Shown here: positions 1-9,513 of the stretch, one piece after another
Numbering within the stretch: the first letter of the stretch is position 1
How the letters are laid out: each line of letters starts with the position of its first letter
Notes under the pieces: model-generated
The model's database searches: none
The model's input: only the letters and a program-made list of their open reading frames with translations
Told to the model about the DNA's origin: nothing
Assembly (NCBI GenBank): GCA_040389345.1
Contig: JAZKAE010000009.1
Coordinates: 4,322 to 68,321 of the forward strand
From: JAIFWN01 sp040389345
GTDB lineage: Bacteria > Patescibacteriota > Minisyncoccia > Phycocordibacterales > Zambryskibacteraceae
Reading direction: 5' to 3'
DNA length: 64,000 bases
Translations under genes and position numbers: made by a program

Positions 1-158
1 CCGAATCAAAGACCACGCTCAGCCGTCTGGTCTTTAGCAGGATGGCAACCTCGACCACAGAAGCCATTCGTACTCAGATCACGCTTGAGAGCGGAACAAG
101 TACGACCTATAAGACCGCGAACTTTTATTCGACAACCTTACTCAGAGGATCCTTATGA
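1..158 (+). CDS. Type IV pilin-like minor pseudopilin, C-terminal fragment
   Basis: An open frame enters from the left edge (codons in phase with base 3) and stops at TGA 156-158. The visible 51 residues are rich in Ser and Thr and include QITLESGTST and NFYSTTLL, which resembles the C-terminal part of minor pilins seen in Parcubacteria. The stop overlaps the start of the next gene as ATGA, suggesting translational coupling within a pilin operon. The N-terminal prepilin signal lies outside the window, so the family call rests on context and composition only. Confidence 0.5.
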   Translation, partial: ESKTTLSRLVFSRMATSTTEAIRTQITLESGTSTTYKTANFYSTTLLRGSL

Positions 159-1928
159 TACCTTCACACCACTTGGAGCGAGGGCAGGCGATGATCGTGG
201 CCACCATGTTCTTTTTGGTAGTGTCGCTTGCGATCATTTACGGATTGGCGGGACCAGCTTTCAATCAGAGCCGGATGGCCCAAGGCTTGNNNNNNNNNNG
301 GCAGAGAGAGCTACTATTTGGCAGAAAGCGGGATCGAGGATGTTCTGTATCGATTGAAGAATAATCTGCCCGTGGCAGCGACAGGGCAAAGCGTCTCAGT
401 GGGGGGCTTTAGTGCTACTACTGATACGACCGATGTGAGTGGAGGCAAGATCGTCACTACTACCGCTAACTGGAACGGCAATATTAGAAAGGTCGAAGCC
501 TCGGTCATTCAAGGTTCAGGTATTGCTTTCAACTACGGGATGCAATCGGGGAACGGAGGGGTCAGCCTTGATGGAGGCTCAAGCATCATAGGAAATATCT
601 ATTCAAACGGCCCAATAGACGCCATAAGTGCAAGTATTACAGGCACAGCGGTAGCTGCAGACAGCGCAGCCCTTTCTGCCGACCAGACAAACGATGTTCC
701 TACAGTTCCGCCGAGCTCTATCACCTTTAGAAATGTGAGCGCTTCGCAAGATTTCGCGCAGAGCTTTGCTCTCAGTGTAGATGCGCCGATCAATAAATTC
801 TCCTTTTATATTAAAAAGGTCGGAGCTCCAGCGAATGCGACCGTGCGCCTCATCACTGACAGCGCAGGTTCTCCCAGCACTACGGCGATACCGATAGGTT
901 CTGCTGTCTTGAACGCAAGCCAAGTCACCACAAATTATGGATGGGTGGACGTCGTTCTCCCGACATCTCCATCGCTTATCGCGGGGACAACGTACTGGGT
1001 GGTGATAGACAACGGGAGCCAGAATGCCTCGAATTATTATATGATCGGAGCAAACACGGCATACGCGGCCGGCGTTGCAAAGACTGGTGCGTATTCGGGC
1101 ACATGGGTGGCCACAGCCCTAGATGGATATTTTAAGGTCTACACAGGTGGTATCTCTTCATATATAGGTGGAGCTTCGTATGCGACAGGATTTATGGTTG
1201 GCACTGGTGGCGTAGGAGATGCGTGGGCAACGACCGTGAGAGGTACTAGTGCTCAGGGTCATATGTACTGTACAACCGGCACAAATAACAACAAGGCATG
1301 TGATACCTCTAAGGGGAGTCCTCCGCCTCAGCCGCTCCCGTTCTCCGATTCAAATATTCAAGATTGGAAAGATGAAGGCACAGTTGGAGGTACCATCACG
1401 GGGAATTATACGGTCGGTTCCGCAGGAGCGACGCTTGGCCCAAAAAAGATCACAGGAAACCTTGTGGTGAATGGGGGAGGCACGCTTAATCTTACCGGAA
1501 CTATTTGGGTCCAAGGGAATGTGACGGTTACCTCGGGAGGAAGCATCAAGCTGCCGGCAAATTATGGCAGTAACAGCGGTACGGTTATCGCAGATGGAAC
1601 CATCACGGTCTCAGGTGGAGGCTCTGCCGGCTCAGGTACTGCCGGGAGCTATCTGTTCGTGGTATCCACCAGCAAATGTCCCAATGATACTGGCTGCGGA
1701 GGATCGAGCGCTATCAATATCACAGGAGGAGCGGGAGCGATCGCGGCCAATGCTCAAAATGGGGATGTGGCGCTGAGCGGCGGGGCGGCCATTAATGCTG
1801 TCGTCGGCAATTCGATCTCTATAACAGGAGGCAGTACGGTGACGTATAACTCAGGACTAGCGAGCCCAAGCTTCCAAAGCGGCCCTTCAGGAGGGTGGGA
1901 TATCAACTCGTGGAAAGAAGTGCAGTAA
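155..1928 (+). CDS. PilX-like type IV pilus assembly protein with jelly-roll insert, interrupted by an assembly gap
   Basis: The N-terminus has a short basic leader, an RG-Q cleavage-like site near residue 9 and one hydrophobic helix (about residues 11-33). After the gap it continues with GRESYYLAESGIEDVLYRLK, the typical PilX/PilV pattern in which AESG marks the end of the pilin helix. An insert around nt 700-1140 reads like a choice-of-anchor or carbohydrate-binding jelly roll (FSFYIKKVG, YWVVIDN). The C-terminal third is Gly/Thr/Val-rich with beta-helix character (GNLVVNGGGTLNLTG) and contains a Cys pair region (CPNDTGC). The two halves are in different frames because the N run has 10 bases; a true length divisible by three restores one frame. 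It probably acts as a pilus tip or priming protein. Confidence 0.65.
290..299. other. Assembly gap (10 N) causing an apparent frameshift
   Basis: Ten N bases lie inside the PilX-like gene. The upstream frame (from ATG 155) and the downstream frame are offset by one base across the gap, and both encode convincing halves of the same protein, so the gap size is wrong rather than the gene broken. Confidence 0.9.
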
Positions 1929-1957
1929 GGGGGCGTCTCAATAATCGTCTAGTTTGG

Positions 1958-1963
1958 TATACT
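1958..1963 (+). promoter_or_regulatory. -10 element of tpiA, leaderless spacing
   Basis: TATACT preceded by TGG (extended -10 type) ends six bases before the ATG at 1970. No -35 box or SD is visible. Transcription would start at or next to the start codon. Confidence 0.65.
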
Positions 1964-1969
1964 ACCTGT

Positions 1970-2731
1970 ATGAAACCTATCCTTGTTGCCAATTGGAAGA
2001 ACCATCCTGATTCGCTGGCTCGAGCTGCTACGATCGTAACCGGCCTTAGCAAAAAAGCGGCTACATACAAAAAGCTCGCTACCTACATCGCTCCTCCGCT
2101 TCCATATTTTGAAACAGTCGGAAAAAAGATAAAAGGATTCGGAAACCTCGCTTCGCAAGACATTTTCTTTGCTGCTGAGGGCACCTATACAGGAGCGGTC
2201 ACCCCGGATATCCTCAAGTCTTTTGGGGTAAAGCTTTCCATTATCGGACATTCAGAACGCAGAGCGCTCGGAGAGACGAATGAAGTTGCTGCAGATAAGA
2301 TCAAATGCGCTCTGCGCTCAGGAGTAACCCCACTTTTGTGTGTTGGAGAGAAGGATCGTGACCCAGAAGGCGAACATTTCGAATTTATCCGCGAAGAACT
2401 CCGCCTTTCGCTTGAAGGAGTGAGGAGGAAAGATGATGCGGGCAAGCTTATCATCGCCTATGAACCCGTGTGGGCTATCGGCAAGCGCTCCAAAGAAGCC
2501 ATGCAGCCGACAGACCTCGCCCAGATGGTAATTTTTATAAAGAAAGTACTCACTGATATATTTGGCAGAGAATCTGCAGAGACTATCCCTATCCTTTATG
2601 GGGGCTCAGTAGAAGGGGACAATGCTCGCGCGCTGCTTGAGACCGGGATAAATGGCTTTTTGATCGGCCATGCCTCGCTTGACCCCAAGATGTTCTCAGA
2701 TATCGCCCTCGCCCTGGAAACACACGCCTAG
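1970..2731 (+). CDS. tpiA: Triosephosphate isomerase
   Basis: This 253-residue enzyme interconverts dihydroxyacetone phosphate and glyceraldehyde 3-phosphate in cytosolic glycolysis. The sequence shows the N-terminal ANWK (Asn8, Lys10), the electrophilic His in IIGHSERR (about residue 93), the catalytic Glu in AYEPVWAIG (about residue 165) and the phosphate loop YGGSV near the C-terminus. Loop 6 reads AIGKRSKEA instead of the usual AIGTGK. The start at 1970 is chosen because the protein begins directly with the family N-terminus and the -10 box at 1958 sits six bases upstream. A longer in-frame start at 1895 would overlap the pilin gene. pgk follows 30 bp downstream. Confidence 0.95.
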   Translation: MKPILVANWKNHPDSLARAATIVTGLSKKAATYKKLATYIAPPLPYFETVGKKIKGFGNLASQDIFFAAEGTYTGAVTPDILKSFGVKLSIIGHSERRALGETNEVAADKIKCALRSGVTPLLCVGEKDRDPEGEHFEFIREELRLSLEGVRRKDDAGKLIIAYEPVWAIGKRSKEAMQPTDLAQMVIFIKKVLTDIFGRESAETIPILYGGSVEGDNARALLETGINGFLIGHASLDPKMFSDIALALETHA

Positions 2732-2761
2732 GATCTTTGGGGTATACTAGGTGTATCACTA

Positions 2762-3889
2762 ATGGATTTTAAGACTCTTTTTGAAGCGCAGGATCTCCGC
2801 GGGAAACGAGCTCTCGTTCGGGTGGATTGGAATGTCCCGCTTGAGAATGGACAAGTGAGAGAAGACTATCGCATTCGCCAATCGCTTCAGACGATCGAAC
2901 ATCTCTCAAAAGCTGGAGCTAAGGTCATACTCATATCACACTTGGAATCCAAAGAGACTGAATCCCTTGAGGCTGTATACAATCATGCAAATTCACTTCT
3001 TGATCTCTCGTTCTCTCATGAGACGATCGGTGAAGAAGTAAAAAAGACCATTTCACTCATGAAAGAAGGAGAGGTGATACTGCTTGAGAATCTCAGGAAG
3101 CACGATGGAGAGAAAGACAATGACCGCGCCTTTGCAGTCGCCCTCTCTGAACTTGCTGATATGTATATAAATGAAGCCTTCTCTGCGTCTCATCGAGAAC
3201 ACGCATCGATCATCGGGATCCCCAAGCTCCTTCCAGGATTTGCAGGTCTTCATTTCACCGAAGAAGTAAAGCGTCTTTCCAAAGCCTTTTATCCAAAGCG
3301 CCCCTTCCTTTTTATCCTTGGAGGTGCGAAGTTCGATACCAAGATCCCTCTCATAGAAAAGTTCATCACTGTCGCTGATTCGATATTTGTTGGCGGGGCA
3401 CTAGCACACAACTTCTTTGTGGAGATGGGGGGCCCCATTGGAGATTCTCTCGTCTCAGAAGGGGAGTATGCTCTTAAGGAGAAATTTGCTTCGGGCAAAG
3501 TGATGCTTCCAGAGGATGTCTTGGTAAAGCGTGCAGACGAGGATATCGTTATCCTGCCTGCTGATGTCCTCGAGCATGACATCATTATGGATGCCGGACC
3601 AAAGACCCTCGAAACTCTCAAAGCTAAGATCCATGATTCTCAATTTATCCTTTGGAACGGGCCTCTTGGAAATTATGAAAAGGGCTATAAGGAGGGGACG
3701 CTTGCCCTTGCCCGCATGCTTGGCCAGAGCGAGAGAGAGGTGATCGTCGGTGGAGCAGACACCTTGGCAACTATCAAAGAGCTCGGACTTTTTGGCAAAT
3801 TCTCATTTATCTCAACCGGCGGGGGAGCTATGCTTGATTTTCTCTCTAAGGGAAGCCTTCCCGGCATCGACGCGCTTAAGAAGCTATAG
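2762..3889 (+). CDS. pgk: Phosphoglycerate kinase
   Basis: This 375-residue kinase transfers phosphate from 1,3-bisphosphoglycerate to ADP. It shows the substrate-binding RVDWNVPL near the N-terminus, DYRIRQSLQTI, the hinge region and the C-terminal nucleotide-site block with STGGGAMLDFL. It is slightly shorter than the usual 390-400 residues, and the conserved GGGD(S/T) reads GGADT. A TATACT at 2743-2748 gives a leader of about 7 bases and no SD. It follows tpiA and converges with the HIT gene: its last 14 bp overlap the 3-prime end of that gene on the other strand. Confidence 0.95.
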   Translation: MDFKTLFEAQDLRGKRALVRVDWNVPLENGQVREDYRIRQSLQTIEHLSKAGAKVILISHLESKETESLEAVYNHANSLLDLSFSHETIGEEVKKTISLMKEGEVILLENLRKHDGEKDNDRAFAVALSELADMYINEAFSASHREHASIIGIPKLLPGFAGLHFTEEVKRLSKAFYPKRPFLFILGGAKFDTKIPLIEKFITVADSIFVGGALAHNFFVEMGGPIGDSLVSEGEYALKEKFASGKVMLPEDVLVKRADEDIVILPADVLEHDIIMDAGPKTLETLKAKIHDSQFILWNGPLGNYEKGYKEGTLALARMLGQSEREVIVGGADTLATIKELGLFGKFSFISTGGGAMLDFLSKGSLPGIDALKKL

Positions 3890-4241
3890 CTTCCCGTATC
3901 TTTTCGGCATTTCCTTTAAGGTCCTCTTTGTCTCCCGTCACATTCCAATCCGGATAGACCCATATATGCGCATGTTTCACTTCGTCCCCGACGATCTTTG
4001 AAAGAACCCACTCTGTATTAAAGGCTTTGCGTTGTGCCACTGCGATCTTTTTTACTACATCAAAATACTCTCCAACATTGGGTACATCCCATACCCACCG
4101 CACATGCGCCTTGGGGATGACCTGCACGTGTCCGGGCGACTCTGGATGGATGTCGAGGAAGGCAAGAAAATCTGTATCTTCATATACTATCTCTGCAGGG
4201 ATTTCTTTTTTAACTATTTTACAGAAAATGCAGTCGTTCAT
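3876..4241 (-). CDS. HIT family hydrolase
   Basis: This 121-residue protein belongs to the histidine triad family of nucleotide hydrolases or transferases. It begins MNDCIFCKI, the usual zinc-binding N-terminal CxxC block. It contains FLDIHPESPGHVQVIPK and a C-terminal KHAHIWVYP. The last motif aligns with the histidine triad, but the third His is Trp, so it is a variant of the family. A longer upstream in-frame Met exists, but this start matches the family N-terminus and lies 2 bp after the lamin-tail gene, suggesting one operon. Confidence 0.85.
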   Translation of the reverse strand: MNDCIFCKIVKKEIPAEIVYEDTDFLAFLDIHPESPGHVQVIPKAHVRWVWDVPNVGEYFDVVKKIAVAQRKAFNTEWVLSKIVGDEVKHAHIWVYPDWNVTGDKEDLKGNAEKIREAIAS

Positions 4242-4243
4242 GT

Positions 4244-5191
4244 TTAATATGATGATGAGGTGACCACGTTTCCTAAACGATCTAAGAGAGAAATAGTTTC
4301 TCGATCTTTGGCCCACATCTCCCATGGGCGGCCGAGGTACACTCTCCATACTCCGTCTCTAAAATCTTGATCATCCTGATGGTTCGTGAGACAGGATGAA
4401 TAGTTGAAATGGCTTTTGATGAAAGCAACACACGAACTGGTAAGCGTATTGGTCCCATCTACGCAGTCGACACATGACTGATTTCTGCGATCAAGCCCGT
4501 TGTAGGTAGGAATATGGCATGATTGGAAATTGTTCAAGAAATCCTGACATCCACGATCAAGATTTGCGTACCCAGCCTCTTGTCTGGGGAGTGGGCAGTT
4601 AAGCGAAAGACCTGGATTGAATGAATATCCGCTCGTGTTTGCAAGATATCCGGTGCACGAATTCTCTTCAAAGCTCGACACTTTATATGGAGACGCTTGT
4701 GGAGCCGGTCCGGAAACGATCACCGCCTTTTCTCCGGGCTTCAAGATGATGTTCTCAAGCGTACGAGCCGGGATGATCCTCGATCCCTGGGGTATTTCTG
4801 CTATATCTGAAGTGAAGCGCTGAACGTTCGAACCGACTTGGTATGTCTTTGCGTCCTTTGCGTTTTTGAGCCTAAAGCCAGTGATATCGATCGAGGCGTT
4901 CCCTCTATTCTCGATCTCGATATATTCGCTTGAAGGATTATATTCGTACGCCGCGTTGCCTTTATATAGGGAAAGTCCAGAGCCTGCGCTCCCTGGGACT
5001 GAGGAGGCAGAAGTTCCAGTTGTCGACCATGCTGCTGACTTGCCTCCGGTAAGAGAGGGAATGCTCTCCTGTGCCGGGGGGCCTTTCTTGGGCATGATGA
5101 ACGCAAAAATGATGATAAAAAGGGCACCAAGGAGCACGAGTCCTTCTATCGCTTCTCCTTTGCGTAAACCTTTTTTGTCGGTTTTTCTCAT
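4244..5191 (-). CDS. Membrane-anchored lamin-tail-domain-like protein, Cys-rich C-terminus
   Basis: The 315-residue product has a basic N-terminus, one membrane helix (about residues 17-34) and then an extracellular part. Residues about 70-165 contain EYIEIENRG, ITGFRLKN and LKPGEKAVIV, the strand pattern of lamin-tail (LTD) domains. The C-terminal half holds about ten cysteines (for example CHIP, CVDCVDG, SSCLTNH) and ends in a Trp-rich segment. A TATGAT at 5198-5203 ends six bases before the start, so the mRNA is predicted leaderless. It is divergent from recJ and upstream of the HIT gene. The function is unknown; LTD domains in bacteria are usually found on secreted or surface proteins. 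Confidence 0.6.
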   Translation of the reverse strand: MRKTDKKGLRKGEAIEGLVLLGALFIIIFAFIMPKKGPPAQESIPSLTGGKSAAWSTTGTSASSVPGSAGSGLSLYKGNAAYEYNPSSEYIEIENRGNASIDITGFRLKNAKDAKTYQVGSNVQRFTSDIAEIPQGSRIIPARTLENIILKPGEKAVIVSGPAPQASPYKVSSFEENSCTGYLANTSGYSFNPGLSLNCPLPRQEAGYANLDRGCQDFLNNFQSCHIPTYNGLDRRNQSCVDCVDGTNTLTSSCVAFIKSHFNYSSCLTNHQDDQDFRDGVWRVYLGRPWEMWAKDRETISLLDRLGNVVTSSSY

Positions 5192-5229
5192 CTGTATATC
5201 ATACTACGTCTAGCCTTTGCTCTGCATGG

Positions 5230-5235
5230 TAGAAT
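5230..5235 (+). promoter_or_regulatory. -10 element of recJ, leaderless spacing
   Basis: TAGAAT with a preceding TGG ends exactly six bases before ATG 5242. No -35 consensus or SD is visible. Confidence 0.65.
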
Positions 5236-5241
5236 AGCCGG

Positions 5242-6891
5242 ATGTCGCCATCCGAACTCGATACGATCCTTCAACAATTGCTTCTTGAAAGAGATCTTCA
5301 GGCAGAGGATGTGGAGGATTTTCTCCACCCTGACTATAAAAAGCTTCACGACCCGATGCTTTTGCCTGATATGGAGAAGGCCAGGGACCGAGTGATCGAT
5401 GCTATGCAGAGCGGGGAGCATATCATGGTCTTCTCAGACTATGATGCAGACGGGATCCCGGGTGCGGTGGTCTTCTCTGACTTTTTCCAGCGAGCAAAGT
5501 ACGAGAATGTCTCTTTTTATATCCCTCATAGACACGATGAAGGGTTCGGACTTAACTGCGATGCGATCGATGCGGCGGTCGAGAAGGGGGCAAAACTCTT
5601 GGTCACCATCGACTGCGGGATCGCCGATGTGAAGGAGGTCGAGTATGCCAATGAGAAGGGGGTCGATGTGATCATCACCGATCATCATGAGCCGGGGAAC
5701 AAACTTCCAGAAGCCTTTGCGATCGTCGACCACAAGAGAAAAGATTCTACGTACCCCTTTCCGGAACTCTGCGGAGCAGCCATGGCCTTCAAGCTTGTCC
5801 AAGCCATCCTTCTCAAAGAACGATTCGGCATTAAGGAAGGAATGGAGAAGTGGTCACTCGACATGGTGGGTATCGCCACGCTCTCAGACATGGTGCCTCT
5901 CGTCGGGGAGAATCGGATCTTTGCTAAATATGGACTTGATGTGCTCAGAAAATCTCCGCGTCCTGGGCTCGCATCGCTCTTTAAAAAGTTGAACATGGAT
6001 CAGTCGCACATATCCGAGGACGACATCGCCTTTATGATCACTCCGCGCATCAATGCTGCGTCGAGGATGGGGAAGCCAGAAGATGCATTCAGGCTGCTTT
6101 CAACACAGAACTCGCTTGAAGCAGAAAAGCTCGCTCTCCACCTTGAGACCATCAACAATGAGAGAAAGGGCGTGGTCGCAAGCTTGGTCAAAGAAGCCAA
6201 GGCGCATTTGGCGACGAGACAAGACCTGCCCAAAGTGATCGTCATAGGCAATCCTGAATGGAGGCCGTCACTTCTCGGATTGGTAGCCAACACCTTGGTT
6301 GAAGAATACTCGCGCCCGGTGTTCGTCTGGGGTAGGGATGGGGATGGGACGCTCAAGGGTTCGTGCAGGTCGTACAACGGCTATCATCTTCATGAACTGA
6401 TGTCCGGGGCGTCCGAGTGTTTTATAGAATTCGGCGGACATGCTGGAGCGGGAGGGTTCTCGCTCACACTTCCAAACGTCGCTCGTCTCGAAGGAGAATT
6501 GTCCAAGGTGATAGAGAACCTTGAAGAAGGAGAAGGCAAGCTTGAGAGCGAAGCTCACCACATCGACATTTCGCATATTGGAGAAAAGCTATGGAGCACT
6601 ATCGAGAAGTTATCACCGTTCGGTACAGGAAATCCAAAACCTATTTTTACTATCAGTGCAGAGGTGAAGAGTGCCAAAAACTTCGGGAAGACCGGGGGTC
6701 ACCTTGAAGTGATCCTCAAATCTCCTGAGGGGAGAGATCTGAAGGCCATCTCTTTCTTCACTACCCTCGATTCGATCGGCGTCCCACTCGAGCCCGGCAA
6801 CAAGGTACATGTTCTCGCCCACCTTGAAAAATCTTATTTTAGAAACCGCCCCGAGCTAAGGCTTCGGATAGTTGATATCATAGAAATATGA
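5242..6891 (+). CDS. recJ: Single-stranded-DNA-specific exonuclease RecJ
   Basis: This 549-residue DHH-family nuclease degrades single-stranded DNA 5-prime to 3-prime in recombination and mismatch repair. Visible motifs are DYDADG (about residue 66), TIDCGIAD, ITDHHEPG (DHH about residue 147), VDHKR, a middle NAASRMG, the DHHA1 block GGHAGAGGFSL (about residue 398) and a C-terminal OB-like segment ending in RLRIVDIIEI. The length is typical for RecJ core proteins. The stop overlaps the start of rnhA (ATGA), so the two repair genes are probably co-translated. Confidence 0.95.
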   Translation: MSPSELDTILQQLLLERDLQAEDVEDFLHPDYKKLHDPMLLPDMEKARDRVIDAMQSGEHIMVFSDYDADGIPGAVVFSDFFQRAKYENVSFYIPHRHDEGFGLNCDAIDAAVEKGAKLLVTIDCGIADVKEVEYANEKGVDVIITDHHEPGNKLPEAFAIVDHKRKDSTYPFPELCGAAMAFKLVQAILLKERFGIKEGMEKWSLDMVGIATLSDMVPLVGENRIFAKYGLDVLRKSPRPGLASLFKKLNMDQSHISEDDIAFMITPRINAASRMGKPEDAFRLLSTQNSLEAEKLALHLETINNERKGVVASLVKEAKAHLATRQDLPKVIVIGNPEWRPSLLGLVANTLVEEYSRPVFVWGRDGDGTLKGSCRSYNGYHLHELMSGASECFIEFGGHAGAGGFSLTLPNVARLEGELSKVIENLEEGEGKLESEAHHIDISHIGEKLWSTIEKLSPFGTGNPKPIFTISAEVKSAKNFGKTGGHLEVILKSPEGRDLKAISFFTTLDSIGVPLEPGNKVHVLAHLEKSYFRNRPELRLRIVDIIEI

Positions 6892-7379
6892 TCACAATAT
6901 TCACTGACGGATCCTCAAAGGGGAATCCTGGACCGGGCGGATGGGCAGCCATCGTTGCCGGCAAGGGTACAGTTACAGAGCTCGGCGGTCGAGAGAATAT
7001 GACCACGAACAACAGGATGGAGCTCCGAGCAGTCATCGAAGGGCTGAAGAATGCCGTCGGAGATTCTATTCACCTTCATACCGATTCTGAATATATAGTG
7101 AAAGGCATCACTGTCTGGGTGAAAAGCTGGCAGAAGAACAATTGGAGAACAGCAGCGAGAAAGCCCGTGCTGAACCAAGATCTCTGGCAGGAACTCATCG
7201 AAGTATCTCGGGGTAAAGACATCAAATGGATCGTCGTCCCAGGACATGCTGGAGTTGATGCGAATGAAAGGTGCGACGTAATCGCCACAGAGTTTGCTGA
7301 TGGAGGGTACCCGCCTCTTTATGATGGACCCGAGCATGAATACACAATATCTTTTTCTGTCTCTCCAAAGACGTTATAA
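6888..7379 (+). CDS. rnhA: Ribonuclease HI
   Basis: This 163-residue enzyme cleaves the RNA strand of RNA-DNA hybrids. The catalytic set is visible: Asp in FTDGSSKGNPG, Glu in NNRMELRAV, Asp in HTDSEYIVKG, and the loop His and Asp in GHAGVDANERCD. A basic protrusion (SWQKNNWRTAARKP) for substrate binding is present, as in E. coli RNase HI. The start overlaps recJ by 4 bp, and the 3-prime end overlaps the proposed comEC start by 44 bp. Confidence 0.95.
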   Translation: MITIFTDGSSKGNPGPGGWAAIVAGKGTVTELGGRENMTTNNRMELRAVIEGLKNAVGDSIHLHTDSEYIVKGITVWVKSWQKNNWRTAARKPVLNQDLWQELIEVSRGKDIKWIVVPGHAGVDANERCDVIATEFADGGYPPLYDGPEHEYTISFSVSPKTL

Positions 7380-8838
7380 AGAATTCACAAACGACCCGCA
7401 GAGGTTCGTTTTTATTTTCCTATGGAGTTTTATATGCGGGGTACTTGTTGCCTCATTTCTCTCTGTCTCGCCGCTCATTGCCTTGTTTGTAGTGTTCATT
7501 GGAGTAGCAATGTATACGGCGGATAAGAGGAATCTGCTTATTTGCCTAAGCATAGCTGCCTTGGGAATTGGCATACTCCGCTTTGATATAAAAGATTTTC
7601 ATGCCTTAGATCCAGTTCTCGAAAGTCAGGTAGAAAAAACGAGCACGATCGAGGGAGTAGTGGTGAGCGAGCCGGAGAACAGGGAGAATGATCTTCGTTT
7701 TGTACTAGAGACGGACACTGACAAAGTACTTATAAGTGCGCCCTTGCTCACGCAGGTATCTTATGGAGACAAAGTCGCGGTCACTGGCAAGCTACAGAAG
7801 CCTGGAATGATCGTGGAAGATAATGGGCAAACTTTTGACTACGGGGCCTATCTCTCCAAGGATGACATTTATTACACAGAGAGCTTCTCTAAGGTCGAGA
7901 TCCTTGGATCCGAAGAGGGGAATCCTATCAAAGCCTTTCTCTTGCACGTTAAATCCGCTTTCACACGTAGAATGAACAGTATTCTCCCAGAACCCGAATC
8001 ATCTTTGCTCGCAGGGCTCCTCGTCTCTGGCAAACAAGCCTTGCCCGCTTCGATCCTCGATGAATTTAAGCGGGCAGGAGTAGTGCACATTGTTGTCCTC
8101 TCAGGATACAACATCACGATAATCGCTGAGTTCTTTCTCTTGCTCCTCGGATTTCTGGGCACTAGGAGAGCAGCTTTTGTTTCAAGCATTGGCATTATAC
8201 TCTTCACTCTCATGACTGGAGCGACAGCGACTGTCGTACGAGCGGCGATCATGGCGCTCATTGTCCTTCTCGGCAGATCGCTTGGTCGAACGTACTCTGT
8301 GCCTCGCGCACTCCTTGGAGCGGGGTTTCTCATGCTTTTGTTGAATCCGAAGATCCTAGCCTTTGATCCGTCGTTTCAATTATCGTTCCTTGCGGTGCTT
8401 GCGCTTGTCTACGTCGAGCCGGTCACCGCAACATATCTCGATCGCGTGACGGTGAAGTGGGGGATACGGTCGACGCTTTCGACCACGGTCGCCACTCAGC
8501 TTACAGTTCTTCCGTTCCTCATGTATTCAGTGGGTAATGTTTCCATCGTCTCACTGTTCTCAAATATATTGATCCTTGTGTTTGTACCCTTCACCATGCT
8601 TGTCGGATTTGTAGCGACTCTCCTTGCGTTCATTCATCTGTATATCGCTCTCCCATTTGCATATGTTTCTCATGTGTTCCTCGCCTATATTCTCGATGTG
8701 GCACATATCCTGGGCAATCTTTCATGGGCAGTTATACACATACGCCACCTGTCTGGGTGGCTTCTTGTGCTTAGCTATCTGGTCTTTATCCTTATCGTTG
8801 TGCGGCTGCGAAGTTTGCTTCCACAACCTTCCAATTAA
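7336..8838 (+). CDS. comEC: ComEC/Rec2 competence channel, membrane part only
   Basis: The 500-residue membrane protein has an N-terminal pair of helices, a DUF4131-type soluble domain (about residues 60-190) and a polytopic competence domain containing FKRAGVVHIVVLSGYNITI. This is the ssDNA-conducting channel of natural transformation. The usual C-terminal metallo-beta-lactamase domain is absent and is encoded separately at 9829. The start at 7336 is a choice within rnhA; a Met at 7294 is also in frame. The 3-prime end overlaps convergent sodA by 47 bp. Confidence 0.85.
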   Translation: MNTQYLFLSLQRRYKEFTNDPQRFVFIFLWSFICGVLVASFLSVSPLIALFVVFIGVAMYTADKRNLLICLSIAALGIGILRFDIKDFHALDPVLESQVEKTSTIEGVVVSEPENRENDLRFVLETDTDKVLISAPLLTQVSYGDKVAVTGKLQKPGMIVEDNGQTFDYGAYLSKDDIYYTESFSKVEILGSEEGNPIKAFLLHVKSAFTRRMNSILPEPESSLLAGLLVSGKQALPASILDEFKRAGVVHIVVLSGYNITIIAEFFLLLLGFLGTRRAAFVSSIGIILFTLMTGATATVVRAAIMALIVLLGRSLGRTYSVPRALLGAGFLMLLLNPKILAFDPSFQLSFLAVLALVYVEPVTATYLDRVTVKWGIRSTLSTTVATQLTVLPFLMYSVGNVSIVSLFSNILILVFVPFTMLVGFVATLLAFIHLYIALPFAYVSHVFLAYILDVAHILGNLSWAVIHIRHLSGWLLVLSYLVFILIVVRLRSLLPQPSN

Positions 8839-9382
8839 CATTCTCAAAGAAAGCATCGATGTATGCGCCTTTACCAGCTGCTCCTTGATCGAGGAGGTAT
8901 GCATGTTCCCACACATCGAGAGCGAGGAGAACGGGGAGAGTGACAAAGTGACCCACGTGTTGTTCCTCTGAGAAGCCGAGCAGGAATTGTGATGTCTTTG
9001 GATCCCAGTACAAGAGTGCCCAACCTGGACCGCGCATCATGCCGATGTTTTTAATGATTCCCTTAAGGCGGTCAATAGATCCAAACTGTTCGTTCACATT
9101 TGATTCAAATGTGCCGCTTGTGGTGAGTGAGGTCGGACTACCTTCAAACTGGGAGAAGTAGATCTCATGAAGTCGCATGCCATCGAATTCAAATGACATA
9201 CGTCTGGTGAGTTCAGAATGGGCGAGAGGGTTCTCTGCACCAGAAAGCTTTTGCATCTCTGCGAAGAGGGCATTGTAGTTCTTTACATATCCAGCATAAA
9301 GCTTGAGGTGATCCTCGACCGATTTTTGTGAAATTCCCTTAAGTTCAGGGATATTAAACTTCTGTTCTTCAAATATCTTCAT
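8792..9382 (-). CDS. sodA: Superoxide dismutase, Fe/Mn family
   Basis: This 196-residue enzyme dismutates superoxide. The four metal ligands are recognisable: His in VEDHLKLY, His in MRLHEIYF, and Asp and His in DVWEHAYLLD. GPGWALLYWD matches the conserved core. A TATAAT about 28 bases upstream gives a short leader. The gene converges on comEC with a 47-bp overlap of coding ends. Metal preference cannot be read from the sequence. Confidence 0.9.
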   Translation of the reverse strand: MKIFEEQKFNIPELKGISQKSVEDHLKLYAGYVKNYNALFAEMQKLSGAENPLAHSELTRRMSFEFDGMRLHEIYFSQFEGSPTSLTTSGTFESNVNEQFGSIDRLKGIIKNIGMMRGPGWALLYWDPKTSQFLLGFSEEQHVGHFVTLPVLLALDVWEHAYLLDQGAAGKGAYIDAFFENVNWKVVEANFAAAQR

Positions 9383-9513
9383 ATTATTAGGGCTACTTTT
9401 AGGCTTTTATTATACACTGTTTTTGAGCCCACATACTTGCATGAGCGTATCAGTGTGGTACATATAGGGGTAGACAAACAGGTACGCAGAACCTTCACCG
9501 ACGCAGGTGTAGC

